Below are positions 1-8,290 of a stretch of 46,882 nucleotides of DNA, piece by piece. Under the pieces are notes generated by a model that was not told the origin of the DNA, did no database searches, and worked only from the letters and a program-made list of their open reading frames with translations. Source of the DNA: Gammaproteobacteria bacterium (GTDB lineage: Bacteria; Pseudomonadota; Gammaproteobacteria; Steroidobacterales; Steroidobacteraceae); contig JAJFKF010000052.1 of the NCBI GenBank assembly GCA_021773365.1, forward strand, positions 1 to 46,882. The letters are read 5' to 3'. The position numbers were made by a program, and so were the translations under genes. Positions within the stretch are counted from its first letter, which is position 1. Each line of letters starts with the position of its first letter.

Positions 1-1
1 G

Positions 2-61
2 CCTCAGCAACCTCCGCCGAAGATCACCGCCAGGCAGGCCGCCGAAGCCACCCCCGTGTAG
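2..61 (+). CDS. possible C-terminal end of a truncated upstream gene
   Basis: From base 2 a frame stays open to a TAG at 59-61 and reads as a proline- and alanine-rich tail ending TARQAAEATPV. It is only 19 codons and is cut by the window edge, so no family can be named. The main support is its position: it ends inside a GC-rich hairpin (48-80) that could act as a terminator. It could equally be non-coding. Confidence 0.25.
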   Translation, partial: PQQPPPKITARQAAEATPV

Positions 62-80
62 TGCAGACCTGCGGGGGTGG
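48..80 (+). terminator. GC-rich hairpin, possible terminator
   Basis: CCACCCCCG (48-56) pairs perfectly with CGGGGGTGG (72-80) across a 15-nt loop. No T-run follows. It lies between a possible gene end at 61 and the convergent end of the DUF2200 reading frame at 112, so it could serve either direction. Confidence 0.35.
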
Positions 81-111
81 GCCCTATGTCAATCAAGCAC
101 TTGCCGGTTCC

Positions 112-630
112 CTACCCCTCGAATCGGCAAAGACGGGTTAAGAATATTCTCGACCGCAATCCGCGCTTCTGGGCGGCCGACACGGCTCGAGGTATCGCGC
201 CATATGACTCCACTGTGCTGATGGGCCGCAGCGCTTGGCTGCAGCTGCGCAGGGATTTCTGATTGCCGGGGCCCTGCCCGGAAGGGGAGGGCCCTGCGTT
301 CACAAAACTGCTGCCTCCCTGGTTCCGAAGAATCTTCTCCATGGCCTTCCCCTTCGCCAGCTCATCAATCAACTTGTCCAGATACCGGATCTCCCGCATG
401 AGGGGCTCCGCGACATCCTCCACCCGCACGCCGCAAATTGCGCCCTTGATCAGGCCGCGTGACGGATTGAGTCGAAGCGCCTCGGCAAAGAAGGTCTCGA
501 AGTCCTTCTGCTTCCTGATCTGAGCTTCCAGTTCCTTCTGCCCATATCCCGTCAGCCAGCGAATGATCTCGTCGACTTCCTGCTTTGTGCGTCCCTTTCT
601 CTTCGCCTTGGCGACATACAGGGGATACAC
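112..630 (-). pseudogene. DUF2200-like gene with abnormal N- and C-termini
   Basis: The central ~103 codons (about 630 down to 322) match the DUF2200 family of small cytoplasmic proteins of unknown function; blocks such as [35 protein letters not shown] and AMEKILR are visible. Family members are about 115-120 residues and normally begin M..HR(I/V)F..SFASVYPLY. Here HR is followed directly by VYPLY, so about eight residues including the usual start are missing; only a GTG at 628-630 could initiate. At the 3' end the frame does not stop after KILR but runs about 70 more codons of unrelated low-complexity sequence to 112. Both ends look damaged, which suggests a decaying gene, although a short product from the GTG cannot be excluded. 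It is divergent from the peptidase gene at 728. Confidence 0.6.
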
Positions 631-727
631 CCTATGATCCCCGCAACCCGCTCTCGACTCCGCTGAGCGCCCACCCCCACGGAACTTTCCGCCCCCGCTT
701 CGGGCTAATATGCGGCGAGGAGGGCTC

Positions 728-2887
728 ATGAAAACAATAACAAGAACAGTCCTGATCTGTATCCCGTTGATTTGCGGAGCGGCGGAACCGCCGCAGCCGC
801 CGGCGGCGCGTGTGCAGCCGGTGTCCGACACCTATCACGGCACCACGGTGGTCGATCCCTACCGCTGGATGGAGGCGGCGGACAATCCGCAGCTGCTGCA
901 GTGGATGCGGGCGCAGAACGCATATACCCGGGCGGAGCTGGCGCGGCCGGGTTCGGGCAAGGTGCGCCAGGCGCTGCTCGAACGCATCGGCCAGCTGCAG
1001 GCCGGCACCCCCTCGATGCAGTACCTGTCCCGGGCGGGGCAGTGGTACTTCTTTCTGCAAACGCCGCAGGGTGGTGATTCCAGGCAGCTGATCGCGCGTG
1101 CGGTGAACGGCCAGGCGCGGCGCGTGCTGGCCGATGCAGCAAAGCTGGCGCCGGGAAAGACAAGGGTCTCTATCGACACCTACGAGCCGGCCGGCGACGG
1201 TTCGCTGGTGGCCTTTGCCATGTCGGTGGCCGGTGACGAGAACTGGTTGTTTCGAGTGGCGGACACGGCCAGCGGCCGCTTGCTGCCGGATGTCGTGCCA
1301 CGCATTGCCAGTCCCATGGCGGAGTGGGCGCCGGATCGCAGTGGCTTCTACTATCCGCGTCAGCAGGATGTCTCCCCCGATACGCCGGTCACGGCGAAGT
1401 ACGACAACATCCGCATCTTTTTCCACAAGCTTGGCACGCCGGTGGAGCAGGACACGCCCATCTTCGGACCGGGCGTTCACGCAGAGCTGGATATCGATCC
1501 GGTGGCCGGTTTTCCCAGCATGTACGCCACGCCCGACGGTCGCTACCTGGTTGCCAGCCACACGCGTGGCACGGATCGTTCGGCCGCAATGTGGGTTGCG
1601 GATATGAGCGCAGCCGAGCTGCAGTGGCGACAGGTTGCCGGCTACGCCGACCAGGTCAGTGGCCTGGACATCGTTGACGACCATGCGTACGTGATCAGCG
1701 CCCGCAATGCGCCCAATGGTCGCGTACTGCGCTTCGACATCCGCGACGGGACATTGGCGGAGGCGACACAGTGGTTGCCGCAGGAGGCGGTGGTGCTCGG
1801 CAATCTTGCCGTGGCGCAGGATGCGCTGTACGTGATCGGACAGCAGGACGGCCAGAGCGTGGTGCGCCGCTTTCCGCGCGATGGCGGGGGTTCATCGCGG
1901 TTGCCGCTGCCGGTGGAGGGGGCCCTGATGGGCTTCATGGCCAGTGAGGAAACTACGGACATCGCCTTCGTCATGCAGTCGCCGGTGGTTTCGCCGCGGG
2001 TGTATGTCTACGAGCCGGACACCGGCAGCATTGTCGATACGGGTCTGCAGCCGCCGCATCCGGCGGACTACTCCGGCATCGTCGCGCATCGCGTCGAGGT
2101 GCCCAGTACCGGTGGCGCGCAGGTGCCGGTCACGCTCATCGGGCGCCGGGATCTGGAGCTGGACGGGCGCAACCCCCTGCTGATGCGGGCCTACGGCTCC
2201 TATGGTTCTTCCATGCAGCTGTCTTTCACTGCCACCGACCTGGCCTGGTACGAACGCGGCGGCATCATTGCGCTGGTGCATGCGCGTGGTGGCGGCGAGA
2301 AGGGCCAGGCCTGGCACGAGGCCGCCCGCCGTGTCAGAAAACAACGCGTGGTGGATGATGTCATCGCCGCGGCACAGTGGCTGATCGCCAATGGCTGGTC
2401 ATCGCCACAGCATATGGCGATCTCCGGCACCAGTGCCGGTGGCATTCCTTCCGGTGGCCTGGTGACGCAGCGTCCTGATCTGCTGGCCGCGGCGCTGATT
2501 CGTGTGGGCGTCACCGATCTGCTGCGCATCGAGTTCAGTGGCGGTGGCCCGGCCAACATCATGGAGTACGGCACGGTCACCGACGAGGCCGAGTTCCGTG
2601 CCCTGCATGCATTGAGCCCCTATGCCAACGTGCGCAAGGGCGTGCAGTATCCGGCAGTCATGCTCGAGACCGGCATCAATGATCCGCGCGTGCCGCCCTG
2701 GCAGCTGGCCAAGATGGCCGCGCGGCTGCAGGCGGCCACGGCGTCGGATCGCCCCATTCTGCTGCGCGTGGACTTCGAGGCCGGCCACACGTTGGGATCG
2801 GACAAGTCACAGCTGGCACAGATGCTGGCCGATGAGTTCACCTTTCTGGGCTGGCAGCTGGGGATGGAGGGGTTTGCGGAACGATAG
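728..2887 (+). CDS. exported prolyl oligopeptidase family (S9) peptidase
   Basis: 719-residue serine peptidase of the prolyl oligopeptidase type, expected to cut oligopeptides after proline or a related residue in the periplasm. The ATG at 728 follows a GAGGAGGG ribosome site (about 717-724) and starts a signal peptide ([20 protein letters not shown]); an upstream ATG at 710 would put extra residues before it. The N-terminal block [14 protein letters not shown] is typical of the family and precedes a propeller region. The C-terminal alpha/beta hydrolase carries the nucleophile Ser569 in GTSAGG (family consensus GGSNGG), Asp652 in NDPRVPPW and His687 in AGHTLG. The length fits the family (about 680-730). 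It converges on the next gene with 21 bases between stops. Family is certain, substrate is not. Confidence 0.93.
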   Translation: MKTITRTVLICIPLICGAAEPPQPPAARVQPVSDTYHGTTVVDPYRWMEAADNPQLLQWMRAQNAYTRAELARPGSGKVRQALLERIGQLQAGTPSMQYLSRAGQWYFFLQTPQGGDSRQLIARAVNGQARRVLADAAKLAPGKTRVSIDTYEPAGDGSLVAFAMSVAGDENWLFRVADTASGRLLPDVVPRIASPMAEWAPDRSGFYYPRQQDVSPDTPVTAKYDNIRIFFHKLGTPVEQDTPIFGPGVHAELDIDPVAGFPSMYATPDGRYLVASHTRGTDRSAAMWVADMSAAELQWRQVAGYADQVSGLDIVDDHAYVISARNAPNGRVLRFDIRDGTLAEATQWLPQEAVVLGNLAVAQDALYVIGQQDGQSVVRRFPRDGGGSSRLPLPVEGALMGFMASEETTDIAFVMQSPVVSPRVYVYEPDTGSIVDTGLQPPHPADYSGIVAHRVEVPSTGGAQVPVTLIGRRDLELDGRNPLLMRAYGSYGSSMQLSFTATDLAWYERGGIIALVHARGGGEKGQAWHEAARRVRKQRVVDDVIAAAQWLIANGWSSPQHMAISGTSAGGIPSGGLVTQRPDLLAAALIRVGVTDLLRIEFSGGGPANIMEYGTVTDEAEFRALHALSPYANVRKGVQYPAVMLETGINDPRVPPWQLAKMAARLQAATASDRPILLRVDFEAGHTLGSDKSQLAQMLADEFTFLGWQLGMEGFAER

Positions 2888-2911
2888 AGATGCGCCCGTG
2901 GGGGCGTCTCA
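2886..2911. terminator. short hairpin between convergent genes
   Basis: GAGATGCGCCC (2888-2898) can pair with GGGGGCGTCTC (2900-2910) with one mismatch and one wobble. It overlaps the gap between two convergent stop codons and may terminate both transcripts. No clear T-run follows on either side. Confidence 0.4.
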
Positions 2912-3700
2912 GTTCACCGCCTCCAGCTTCCAGGAGATTTCCACCTTGGCCTGACCGCTGTAGGTGCCGGCGTGAAGCGCCGCGCCGGGGTTCTGCGTCA
3001 GCTTGATGGTTTCGCTGCGCTTTCCTGTGCGCGGCACCTGGCGCAGCTGCTTCTTCACCCATGCCATGATTTCGCCGTGCATGGCGGCATCGCCGCTTTC
3101 CTGCGTGCTCTTTTCGTGCATGATCGTCGTGGTCATGCCGGGTGCCGTGGGCATGATGGCGCCGTCGGAAAAGATCGTGTCGCTGCGCGTGTCCAGCACG
3201 AACATGTGGGCGGAACACAGCATCCGGGTCTCCTGATCGGTGCTGCGGTGGTTGGTCTGGCGCTTGATGGTGTAGGGCACCCGGTTGCTCGCATCGCCCA
3301 TAACGCCGGTGGAGACGCTGTCGACCAGGACACGGGCGCTGGCGCCGCAGTTCTCGTAGCCGAAGTAGTTCAGATAGCGCGGGTCCTTTCCCCCCGTGCT
3401 GGCGGGGGCGCCTGTGCCGCCGGCGGCCGCGCCCACCGATTTCCGTGTGTACCGGGGATCCTTGATATTGACCGGCTCCAGCTTGCCGTTGGACTTCAGG
3501 TGTGTTGCCAGCTGGTAGCCTTCCCGGAAACGGGTGGTCGTGCGGTCAGAGCCTTTGCCGACTACCGTCTCCTTTCCCTGGATCCTGACTTCCACGGTGA
3601 ACTTGACGCGTTTCTCTACGGCCAGTGAGGTAGAGGGCGGAGCCAGGACGCCGGTTGTGAGGACTACGGCTGCAGCGATGCTGCGCAGTGCGGATGACAT
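2909..3700 (-). CDS. exported protein of unknown function
   Basis: 263 residues. I chose the ATG at 3698-3700 because a GGGAGA ribosome site precedes it and it opens on a signal peptide (MSSALRSIAAAVVLTTG..., likely cut near SLAVEK). The frame extends upstream without a better start. The mature part has no membrane segment and only two cysteines (YENCGAS and RMLCSAH), which could form a disulfide. A Gly/Ala-rich stretch around residues 88-104 (SVGAAAGGTGAPASTGG) looks like a linker between two beta-rich halves. I do not recognise the family. It stands alone: a terminator-like hairpin separates it from the methyltransferase gene upstream. Confidence 0.75.
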   Translation of the reverse strand: MSSALRSIAAAVVLTTGVLAPPSTSLAVEKRVKFTVEVRIQGKETVVGKGSDRTTTRFREGYQLATHLKSNGKLEPVNIKDPRYTRKSVGAAAGGTGAPASTGGKDPRYLNYFGYENCGASARVLVDSVSTGVMGDASNRVPYTIKRQTNHRSTDQETRMLCSAHMFVLDTRSDTIFSDGAIMPTAPGMTTTIMHEKSTQESGDAAMHGEIMAWVKKQLRQVPRTGKRSETIKLTQNPGAALHAGTYSGQAKVEISWKLEAVN

Positions 3701-3839
3701 GCGAATCTCCCGGGGATCTGGATATTGCTCCGGGGGCCCTATTCCCCTTGTGGGGCGCCGGGAGTGAAGGATTTGGCCGCATATCATGCTGGCGGCGGTG
3801 CGTATATGGTCGCTGATCGTGATGTGTATGGAAAGGACG

Positions 3840-3872
3840 GGGCAGGACTTCAACTGCATCGAAGTCCTGCCC
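3840..3872 (-). terminator. terminator hairpin after homocysteine methyltransferase gene
   Basis: Perfect 12-bp inverted repeat: GGGCAGGACTTC (3840-3851) and GAAGTCCTGCCC (3861-3872), 9-nt loop. It begins 23 bases past the stop of the minus-strand methyltransferase gene. On the minus strand a weak pyrimidine run (TCCTTTCC) follows. It should isolate that gene from the exported protein gene at 3700. Confidence 0.7.
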
Positions 3873-3894
3873 TCCCTCCGGATCGGCTACCGCC

Positions 3895-4887
3895 TTAGCT
3901 TGCCAGCGCGGCATACATGGCGCCGACGTGGCGGTGATCCGTCCCGCAGCAGCCGCCCACCACGATCAGTCCAGGCAGGCGGTCGCGCAGGCCGCGATAG
4001 GCGGCGCCCAGTTCGATGGGATCACCGGCGTCGAGGTCGGTGCAGTTATCCAGCTCCGCATGACTGCGCCGCGAGGCATTGGCCCGCACGCCGCGGATGC
4101 GCTGCCGCCACTGACCTGGGGCGTTCAGCACGTTGGCAAAGTGCTCCGGATGCGCGCAGTTGATCATGTAGTAGGCCGGATAGCCGCCGCTTGCCGCGTC
4201 CGTGCGCTCGATGGCGGACTGCAGGCTCTCGCCGGAGGGCAGCCGCCCATCGGTTTCCACAGTGAATGACAACGCGGTCGGCAGGGCGCAGGCCTTTGCC
4301 GCCAGGGCCACGCCGATGGCTTCCTCGACGTAGTTCAGCGTGAAGGCGGACACCATGTCCGCATCGGTTGCGGCAAAGGTATTGATCTGCGGGGCGTGAT
4401 ACTCCGCCGCCTGTTCCACGGACATGCGCTGGCCGGTGACGTAGCCATCGCCACGCGGCCCGAGATTGCCGCTGATGACGATGCGGCTGGTGGGTGTCTC
4501 GCATGCCGCGCGCACCTCCAGCAACAAGCCAATGGAGCGGCGATTGGCGTCAGCGAGCGCTTCGGCGTCGTAGCCCAGCAGCGTCCCCCAGTCGGCGCTG
4601 GCGCGCCAGGTCGGGCTTTCCAGCACAATGCCCACACCATTTGCCTGCGCGATACGCGCGTACTGCACGAAATAGCGCCGCAGCCGCTCCGTGCCGGCGT
4701 CGTCCTTGAGCAGATCAAAGGAGGCGAAGTACGGCAACTGGCATCCGTCGCCATATATCAGGGTGGTCTCCAGGCCACCATCTGCAAGGAACAGTGGCCC
4801 CTGCAATTGCGGCAGTCGGCTGCGGTACTTTGCCGTGACGCCCGTGGCAGGCGATGCGCGACGCGGGTGAATCTGGATGACTGGCAT
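3895..4887 (-). CDS. homocysteine S-methyltransferase family protein
   Basis: 330-residue zinc-dependent enzyme of the MmuM/betaine-homocysteine methyltransferase type, which moves a methyl group (in MmuM from S-methylmethionine) to homocysteine to make methionine in the cytoplasm. The three zinc cysteines are visible: Cys244 in INCAHP and Cys313-Cys314 in GGCCGTDHRH. The N-terminal LADGGLETTLIY and central GNLGPRGDGY blocks are typical of the family. The length is close to MmuM (about 310). The methyl donor cannot be read from sequence. It is divergent from a DJ-1/AraC regulator gene across 81 bases, so that regulator may control it. A terminator follows at 3840-3872. Confidence 0.9.
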   Translation of the reverse strand: MPVIQIHPRRASPATGVTAKYRSRLPQLQGPLFLADGGLETTLIYGDGCQLPYFASFDLLKDDAGTERLRRYFVQYARIAQANGVGIVLESPTWRASADWGTLLGYDAEALADANRRSIGLLLEVRAACETPTSRIVISGNLGPRGDGYVTGQRMSVEQAAEYHAPQINTFAATDADMVSAFTLNYVEEAIGVALAAKACALPTALSFTVETDGRLPSGESLQSAIERTDAASGGYPAYYMINCAHPEHFANVLNAPGQWRQRIRGVRANASRRSHAELDNCTDLDAGDPIELGAAYRGLRDRLPGLIVVGGCCGTDHRHVGAMYAALAS

Positions 4888-4968
4888 GGGCGTTCTCCGT
4901 GAGGTTCAATAGATGGACTCATCCTGACGCAGACGTGTCGGGGAGCCCATAGTCATTTCTGCAAGCAA
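4888..4968. promoter_or_regulatory. divergent promoter region
   Basis: These 81 bases separate the starts of the homocysteine methyltransferase gene (minus) and the DJ-1/AraC regulator gene (plus) and must hold both promoters and probably the operator. I could not pick out convincing -35/-10 pairs. The AraC half of the regulator makes direct-repeat operators likely, but I see none I can defend. Confidence 0.4.
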
Positions 4969-6018
4969 GTGGACGTATCGGCCATGCAGCCCGCAAAGAC
5001 GCCCGTGACCGTGGCCATTCTGGTGTTTCCGGAGACTACGGCCTCAGTGGTCCACGGCATGTACGACCTGTTCGCCAGCGCCGGCCGCGACTGGGGCATG
5101 ATTGTCCACGGCCAGCCGGGCGCGCCGCTCATGCAGCCGCGGCTGGTGTCCTCCCGGCCGGGGTCGGTCATCGTGTCCAACGATGTAAAGGTTGAGGCGC
5201 ACCAGGCACTGGAGGATTGCACCCGTGCTGAGGTGGTGTGTATTCCCGAGGTCAATATCGCGCCAGGAGAGTCGCTGGCCGGACGTTTCACCAGTGAGAT
5301 CAGCTGGTTGCAACAATGTCACCGCGACGGCTCGCTCCTGGCCGCTGCCTGCTCGGGCGCCATGCTGCTGGCGGAGGCCGGGCTGCTGGATGGCCAGGAG
5401 GCCACCACGCACTGGGCCTGGCACGAGGCGTTGAAACGCAGCTATCCCGCCGTAAAGGCGCGCGTGAATCGGGCGCTGGTGGCGTCGGGCGAGGGCCAAC
5501 GTCTGATCATGGCTGGAGGCGGCACCACCTGGCTGGACATGGCCCTGTATGTCATTGCGCGCACCGTGGGCGTGGAGGCCGCCATGCAGGTGGCGCGCGT
5601 GAATCTCATCGACTGGCACGCCATCGGGCAGCAGCCCTTCGCGCGTCTGGCCCAGTCCAGGCAGGTGGAGGACGCGGTGATCGCCCGCTGCCAGCGCTGG
5701 ATCGCCGAGCACTATCAGACGCCCGCGCCCGTGGCGGCCATGACACGGCTGAGCGGTCTGGCCGAGCGTTCCTTCAAACGTCGCTTCAGCCAGGCCACCG
5801 GCATGACGCCGCTGGAGTATGTGCACACGCTGCGCCTTGAGGAGGCCAAGCAGATGCTGGAATCGGGCGCAGCGCCCGTCGAGTCCATTGCCCATGAGGT
5901 CGGCTACGAGGATGCGGGCTTTTTCAGCCGCCTGTTCCGTCGCAAGGTGAATCTCACGCCGGTGCAGTATCGCAAGCGCTTCGGCGCCATGCGTCGCGCG
6001 CTGCAGTCGGGGGCCTGA
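4969..6018 (+). CDS. GlxA-type transcriptional regulator (DJ-1/PfpI + AraC HTH)
   Basis: 349 residues with two parts: an N-terminal DJ-1/PfpI (class I glutamine amidotransferase-like) domain at about 10-200, with the nucleophile-elbow motif ACSGAMLLAEAGLLDG, and a C-terminal AraC helix-turn-helix at about 240-340 (LAERSFKRRFSQATGMTPLEYV, then the second helix pair ending FSRLFRRKVNLTPVQYRKRF). Such proteins are DNA-binding activators; several sense small amines or amino-acid derivatives such as betaine, carnitine or arginine, although no ligand can be named here. The frame starts with GTG at 4969; ATG at 4984 is an equally good start and neither has a strong ribosome site. Being divergent from the homocysteine methyltransferase gene, it is a natural candidate to regulate it. 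Confidence 0.92.
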   Translation: MDVSAMQPAKTPVTVAILVFPETTASVVHGMYDLFASAGRDWGMIVHGQPGAPLMQPRLVSSRPGSVIVSNDVKVEAHQALEDCTRAEVVCIPEVNIAPGESLAGRFTSEISWLQQCHRDGSLLAAACSGAMLLAEAGLLDGQEATTHWAWHEALKRSYPAVKARVNRALVASGEGQRLIMAGGGTTWLDMALYVIARTVGVEAAMQVARVNLIDWHAIGQQPFARLAQSRQVEDAVIARCQRWIAEHYQTPAPVAAMTRLSGLAERSFKRRFSQATGMTPLEYVHTLRLEEAKQMLESGAAPVESIAHEVGYEDAGFFSRLFRRKVNLTPVQYRKRFGAMRRALQSGA

Positions 6019-6099
6019 ACCGCCGCCCCTGCCGTGCGATGGGCTGCTCTATCAGCGATAATGCGCTGCGGGCAGCGGCACCGACATCAGGAGATCACC

Positions 6100-6675
6100 A
6101 TGGCAGTGCGACAATCGCGGATGCTGGAGCTCGGCACCACCATTCCGGACTTCAGGCTGCCCGACCCTGCCGGCCGCCTGTACTCGGTGGCGGATTTCAG
6201 GAAGGCGCCCGCCATGCTGGTAGCCTTCATTTCAAACCACTGTCCCTACGTGCAGCACATTCGCGCCGGACTGGCACAATTCGCCCGCGACTACCAGCCG
6301 CGGGGGCTGGCCATGGTGGCCATCGGCGCCAACGATGTCGCCGCCTATCCGCAGGACGGTCCAGACCACATGGCCGTTGAAGTCGACGAGGCCGGCTATA
6401 TTTTTCCCTATCTGTACGACGAATCGCAGGCGGTGGCCAAGGCCTTTCGCGCCGCGTGCACGCCGGACTTCTTTCTGTTTGATGCCCAGGGCCGGCTTGC
6501 CTACCGCGGGCAGTTCGATCGCAGCCGCCCCGGTAGCAGGACGCCGGTCACGGGCGTGGACCTGCGCGCCGCGGCCGATGCCGTGCTGGCCGGGCAGCCC
6601 GCGCCGGCAGAGCAGTTGCCCAGTATCGGCTGCAGCATCAAGTGGAGGCCGGGGCAGGAACCGGCCTGGGCCTGA
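6100..6675 (+). CDS. thioredoxin-fold (AhpC/TSA-like) protein
   Basis: 191-residue cytoplasmic thioredoxin-fold protein. ATG at 6100 follows an AGGAG site (about 6088-6092); the frame is open from 6034 but the upstream part is not conserved in style. After PDFRLPDPAGRLYSVADF, typical of the AhpC/TSA fold, the active-site region reads NHCPYVQHI with Cys48 and no second cysteine in a CxxC. Further cysteines are Cys120 (AACTPDFFLFD) and Cys178 in IGCSIKW, a C-terminal motif seen in one group of thioredoxin-family proteins. It is therefore more likely a peroxiredoxin-like or thiol-redox protein than a classical thioredoxin. Fourteen bases separate it from the pirin gene, so the two are probably co-transcribed. 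Confidence 0.9.
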   Translation: MAVRQSRMLELGTTIPDFRLPDPAGRLYSVADFRKAPAMLVAFISNHCPYVQHIRAGLAQFARDYQPRGLAMVAIGANDVAAYPQDGPDHMAVEVDEAGYIFPYLYDESQAVAKAFRAACTPDFFLFDAQGRLAYRGQFDRSRPGSRTPVTGVDLRAAADAVLAGQPAPAEQLPSIGCSIKWRPGQEPAWA

Positions 6676-6689
6676 AGCGGAACCGCGCC

Positions 6690-7625
6690 ATGAATAGCAA
6701 GAATAGTGAGAACAGTGAAACAAACGGTGCGCCCGTCATGCCGGAGCTGGTAATTGATCAGCGCCGCAAGGACCTTGGCGGTTTCGAGGTCGGTCGCGTG
6801 CTGCCCCACGCGCGACGGCGCATGGTCGGGCCCTTCATATTCTTTGATCACATCGGTCCGGCCGAGCTGGCGCGTGGTTTGCCGCGATCCGCCGACGTGC
6901 GACCGCATCCGCACATTGGCCTGTCCACCGTCACGTATCTGTTTGACGGCGAGATCATGCATCGTGACAGCCTGGGCGTTGAACAGGCCATTCGACCTGG
7001 CGAGGTGAACTGGATGACCGCCGGCCGCGGTATCACCCATTCGGAGCGCTTTGAGCGCGCGCGCGCGCTGGGCGACCGCCTGCACGGCATCCAGGCCTGG
7101 GTGGCGCTGCCGCGGGAGCTGGAGGAATGCGAGCCGGGTTTCTGGCATCACGGGCTGGACGATCTGCCGGCCTATGAGGAAGGCGGTTTGCAGGCACGCC
7201 TGATTGCCGGCGAGGCCTTTGGCGCCAGGTCTGCGGTGAAAATCGCCTCGCCACTGTTCTATATCCACTGGCAACTGGCCGCCGGCGCCAGCTCACAGCT
7301 GCCGGCGGAGTATCCGGAGCGGGCCGCCTACATCGCGGCCGGCGAGGTCGAGGTCGCCGGTCGGCGCTACGGCCACGGCCAGATGCTGGTCTTCCCACCG
7401 GGCAAGCCCGTGCTGTTCACCGCCGTGCAACCCGCCATCGTCATGCTGCTGGGCGGCGAGCCGGTGGGCGAACGTTTTATTGAATGGAATTTTGTCTCCT
7501 CCTCGCAGGAGCGCATCGAGCAGGCCAAGGCGGACTGGCGTGCGGGGCGGATGAAGCTGCCCGATCTTGATGACCAGGAATTCATTCCTCTGCCGCCAGA
7601 TCCCAACTCACGAGCAAATCCATGA
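6690..7625 (+). CDS. pirin family protein
   Basis: 311-residue bicupin. The metal-binding residues of the N-terminal cupin are all present: His73 and His75 in RPHPHIGLSTVTYL, then His117 and Glu119 in GRGITHSER, matching the spacing of human pirin His56/His58/His101/Glu103. The C-terminal cupin follows from about residue 190. Pirins bind iron; some have quercetinase activity and others act as redox-sensitive cofactors, so the role is open. I chose ATG 6690; ATG 6738 just before PELVIDQRR is possible. Its stop overlaps the start of the carbonic anhydrase gene (ATGA at 7622-7625), indicating translational coupling. Confidence 0.92.
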   Translation: MNSKNSENSETNGAPVMPELVIDQRRKDLGGFEVGRVLPHARRRMVGPFIFFDHIGPAELARGLPRSADVRPHPHIGLSTVTYLFDGEIMHRDSLGVEQAIRPGEVNWMTAGRGITHSERFERARALGDRLHGIQAWVALPRELEECEPGFWHHGLDDLPAYEEGGLQARLIAGEAFGARSAVKIASPLFYIHWQLAAGASSQLPAEYPERAAYIAAGEVEVAGRRYGHGQMLVFPPGKPVLFTAVQPAIVMLLGGEPVGERFIEWNFVSSSQERIEQAKADWRAGRMKLPDLDDQEFIPLPPDPNSRANP

Positions 7626-8245
7626 AATCAGCATTGAATGCACTCGAGCGCCTTCGTGAAGGCAACCGCCGCTTTGTCGCCAGCGTGAACGACGCCGATA
7701 CGGTGATCAACACGCGGGGACGCCGGCAACTGGTGGACGGGCAGGAGCCCTTCGCCGTGGTGCTGGGCTGCTCGGATTCGCGTGCGCCGGTGGAGATTGT
7801 CTTCGATCAGGGGCTGGGTGATCTGTTTGTCATCCGCGTGGCCGGCAACATTGTGCAGCCTTCGCAGATCGGCAGTGTTGAGTTCGCCGCCGAACGTTTC
7901 GGCACGCGACTGGTGGTTGTGCTGGGCCATACCCGTTGCGGCGCTGTGCAGGCCACACTGGAGGAACTGCAACGGCCCACGGAAAAACAGTCACGGAATC
8001 TGCGTTCCATCGTTGATCGCATCCGTCCCTCGGTGGAGGAGCTGATTCGGGCTGACGCCGGGGTGGACAGTGCTGCGCTGGCCCGCGATGCGGTTCGCGC
8101 CAATGTACGCGTATCCGTCAACGGACTGCGCCATGGCTCGGAGATTCTCGAGCAGCTGATCCAGGACGACGGTCTGCTGATCGTCGGCGCCGAGTATTCG
8201 CTGGAAACCGGTGTGGTGGACTTTTTTGACGGCGTGCCAACGTAG
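7622..8245 (+). CDS. beta-carbonic anhydrase
   Basis: 207-residue zinc enzyme interconverting CO2 and bicarbonate. The ligand set is intact: Cys50 in GCSDSRAP, His103 and Cys106 in LGHTRCGAV, with the Asp52-Arg54 catalytic dyad in the first motif. The length matches bacterial beta-class enzymes (about 200-220). There is no signal peptide, so it is cytoplasmic. It is translationally coupled to the preceding pirin gene by a 4-base overlap and is followed after 45 bases by an efflux pump gene. The supply of bicarbonate for carboxylations is the usual role. Confidence 0.95.
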   Translation: MKSALNALERLREGNRRFVASVNDADTVINTRGRRQLVDGQEPFAVVLGCSDSRAPVEIVFDQGLGDLFVIRVAGNIVQPSQIGSVEFAAERFGTRLVVVLGHTRCGAVQATLEELQRPTEKQSRNLRSIVDRIRPSVEELIRADAGVDSAALARDAVRANVRVSVNGLRHGSEILEQLIQDDGLLIVGAEYSLETGVVDFFDGVPT

Positions 8246-8290
8246 CGTCGCTCCTCCCGCCTCGTCCGCCATAGTCCAGGGTCCATCAGC

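Noticed and set aside
632-1684. A 350-codon open frame on the minus strand
   Set aside because: Antisense to the well-supported peptidase gene and of shadow composition.
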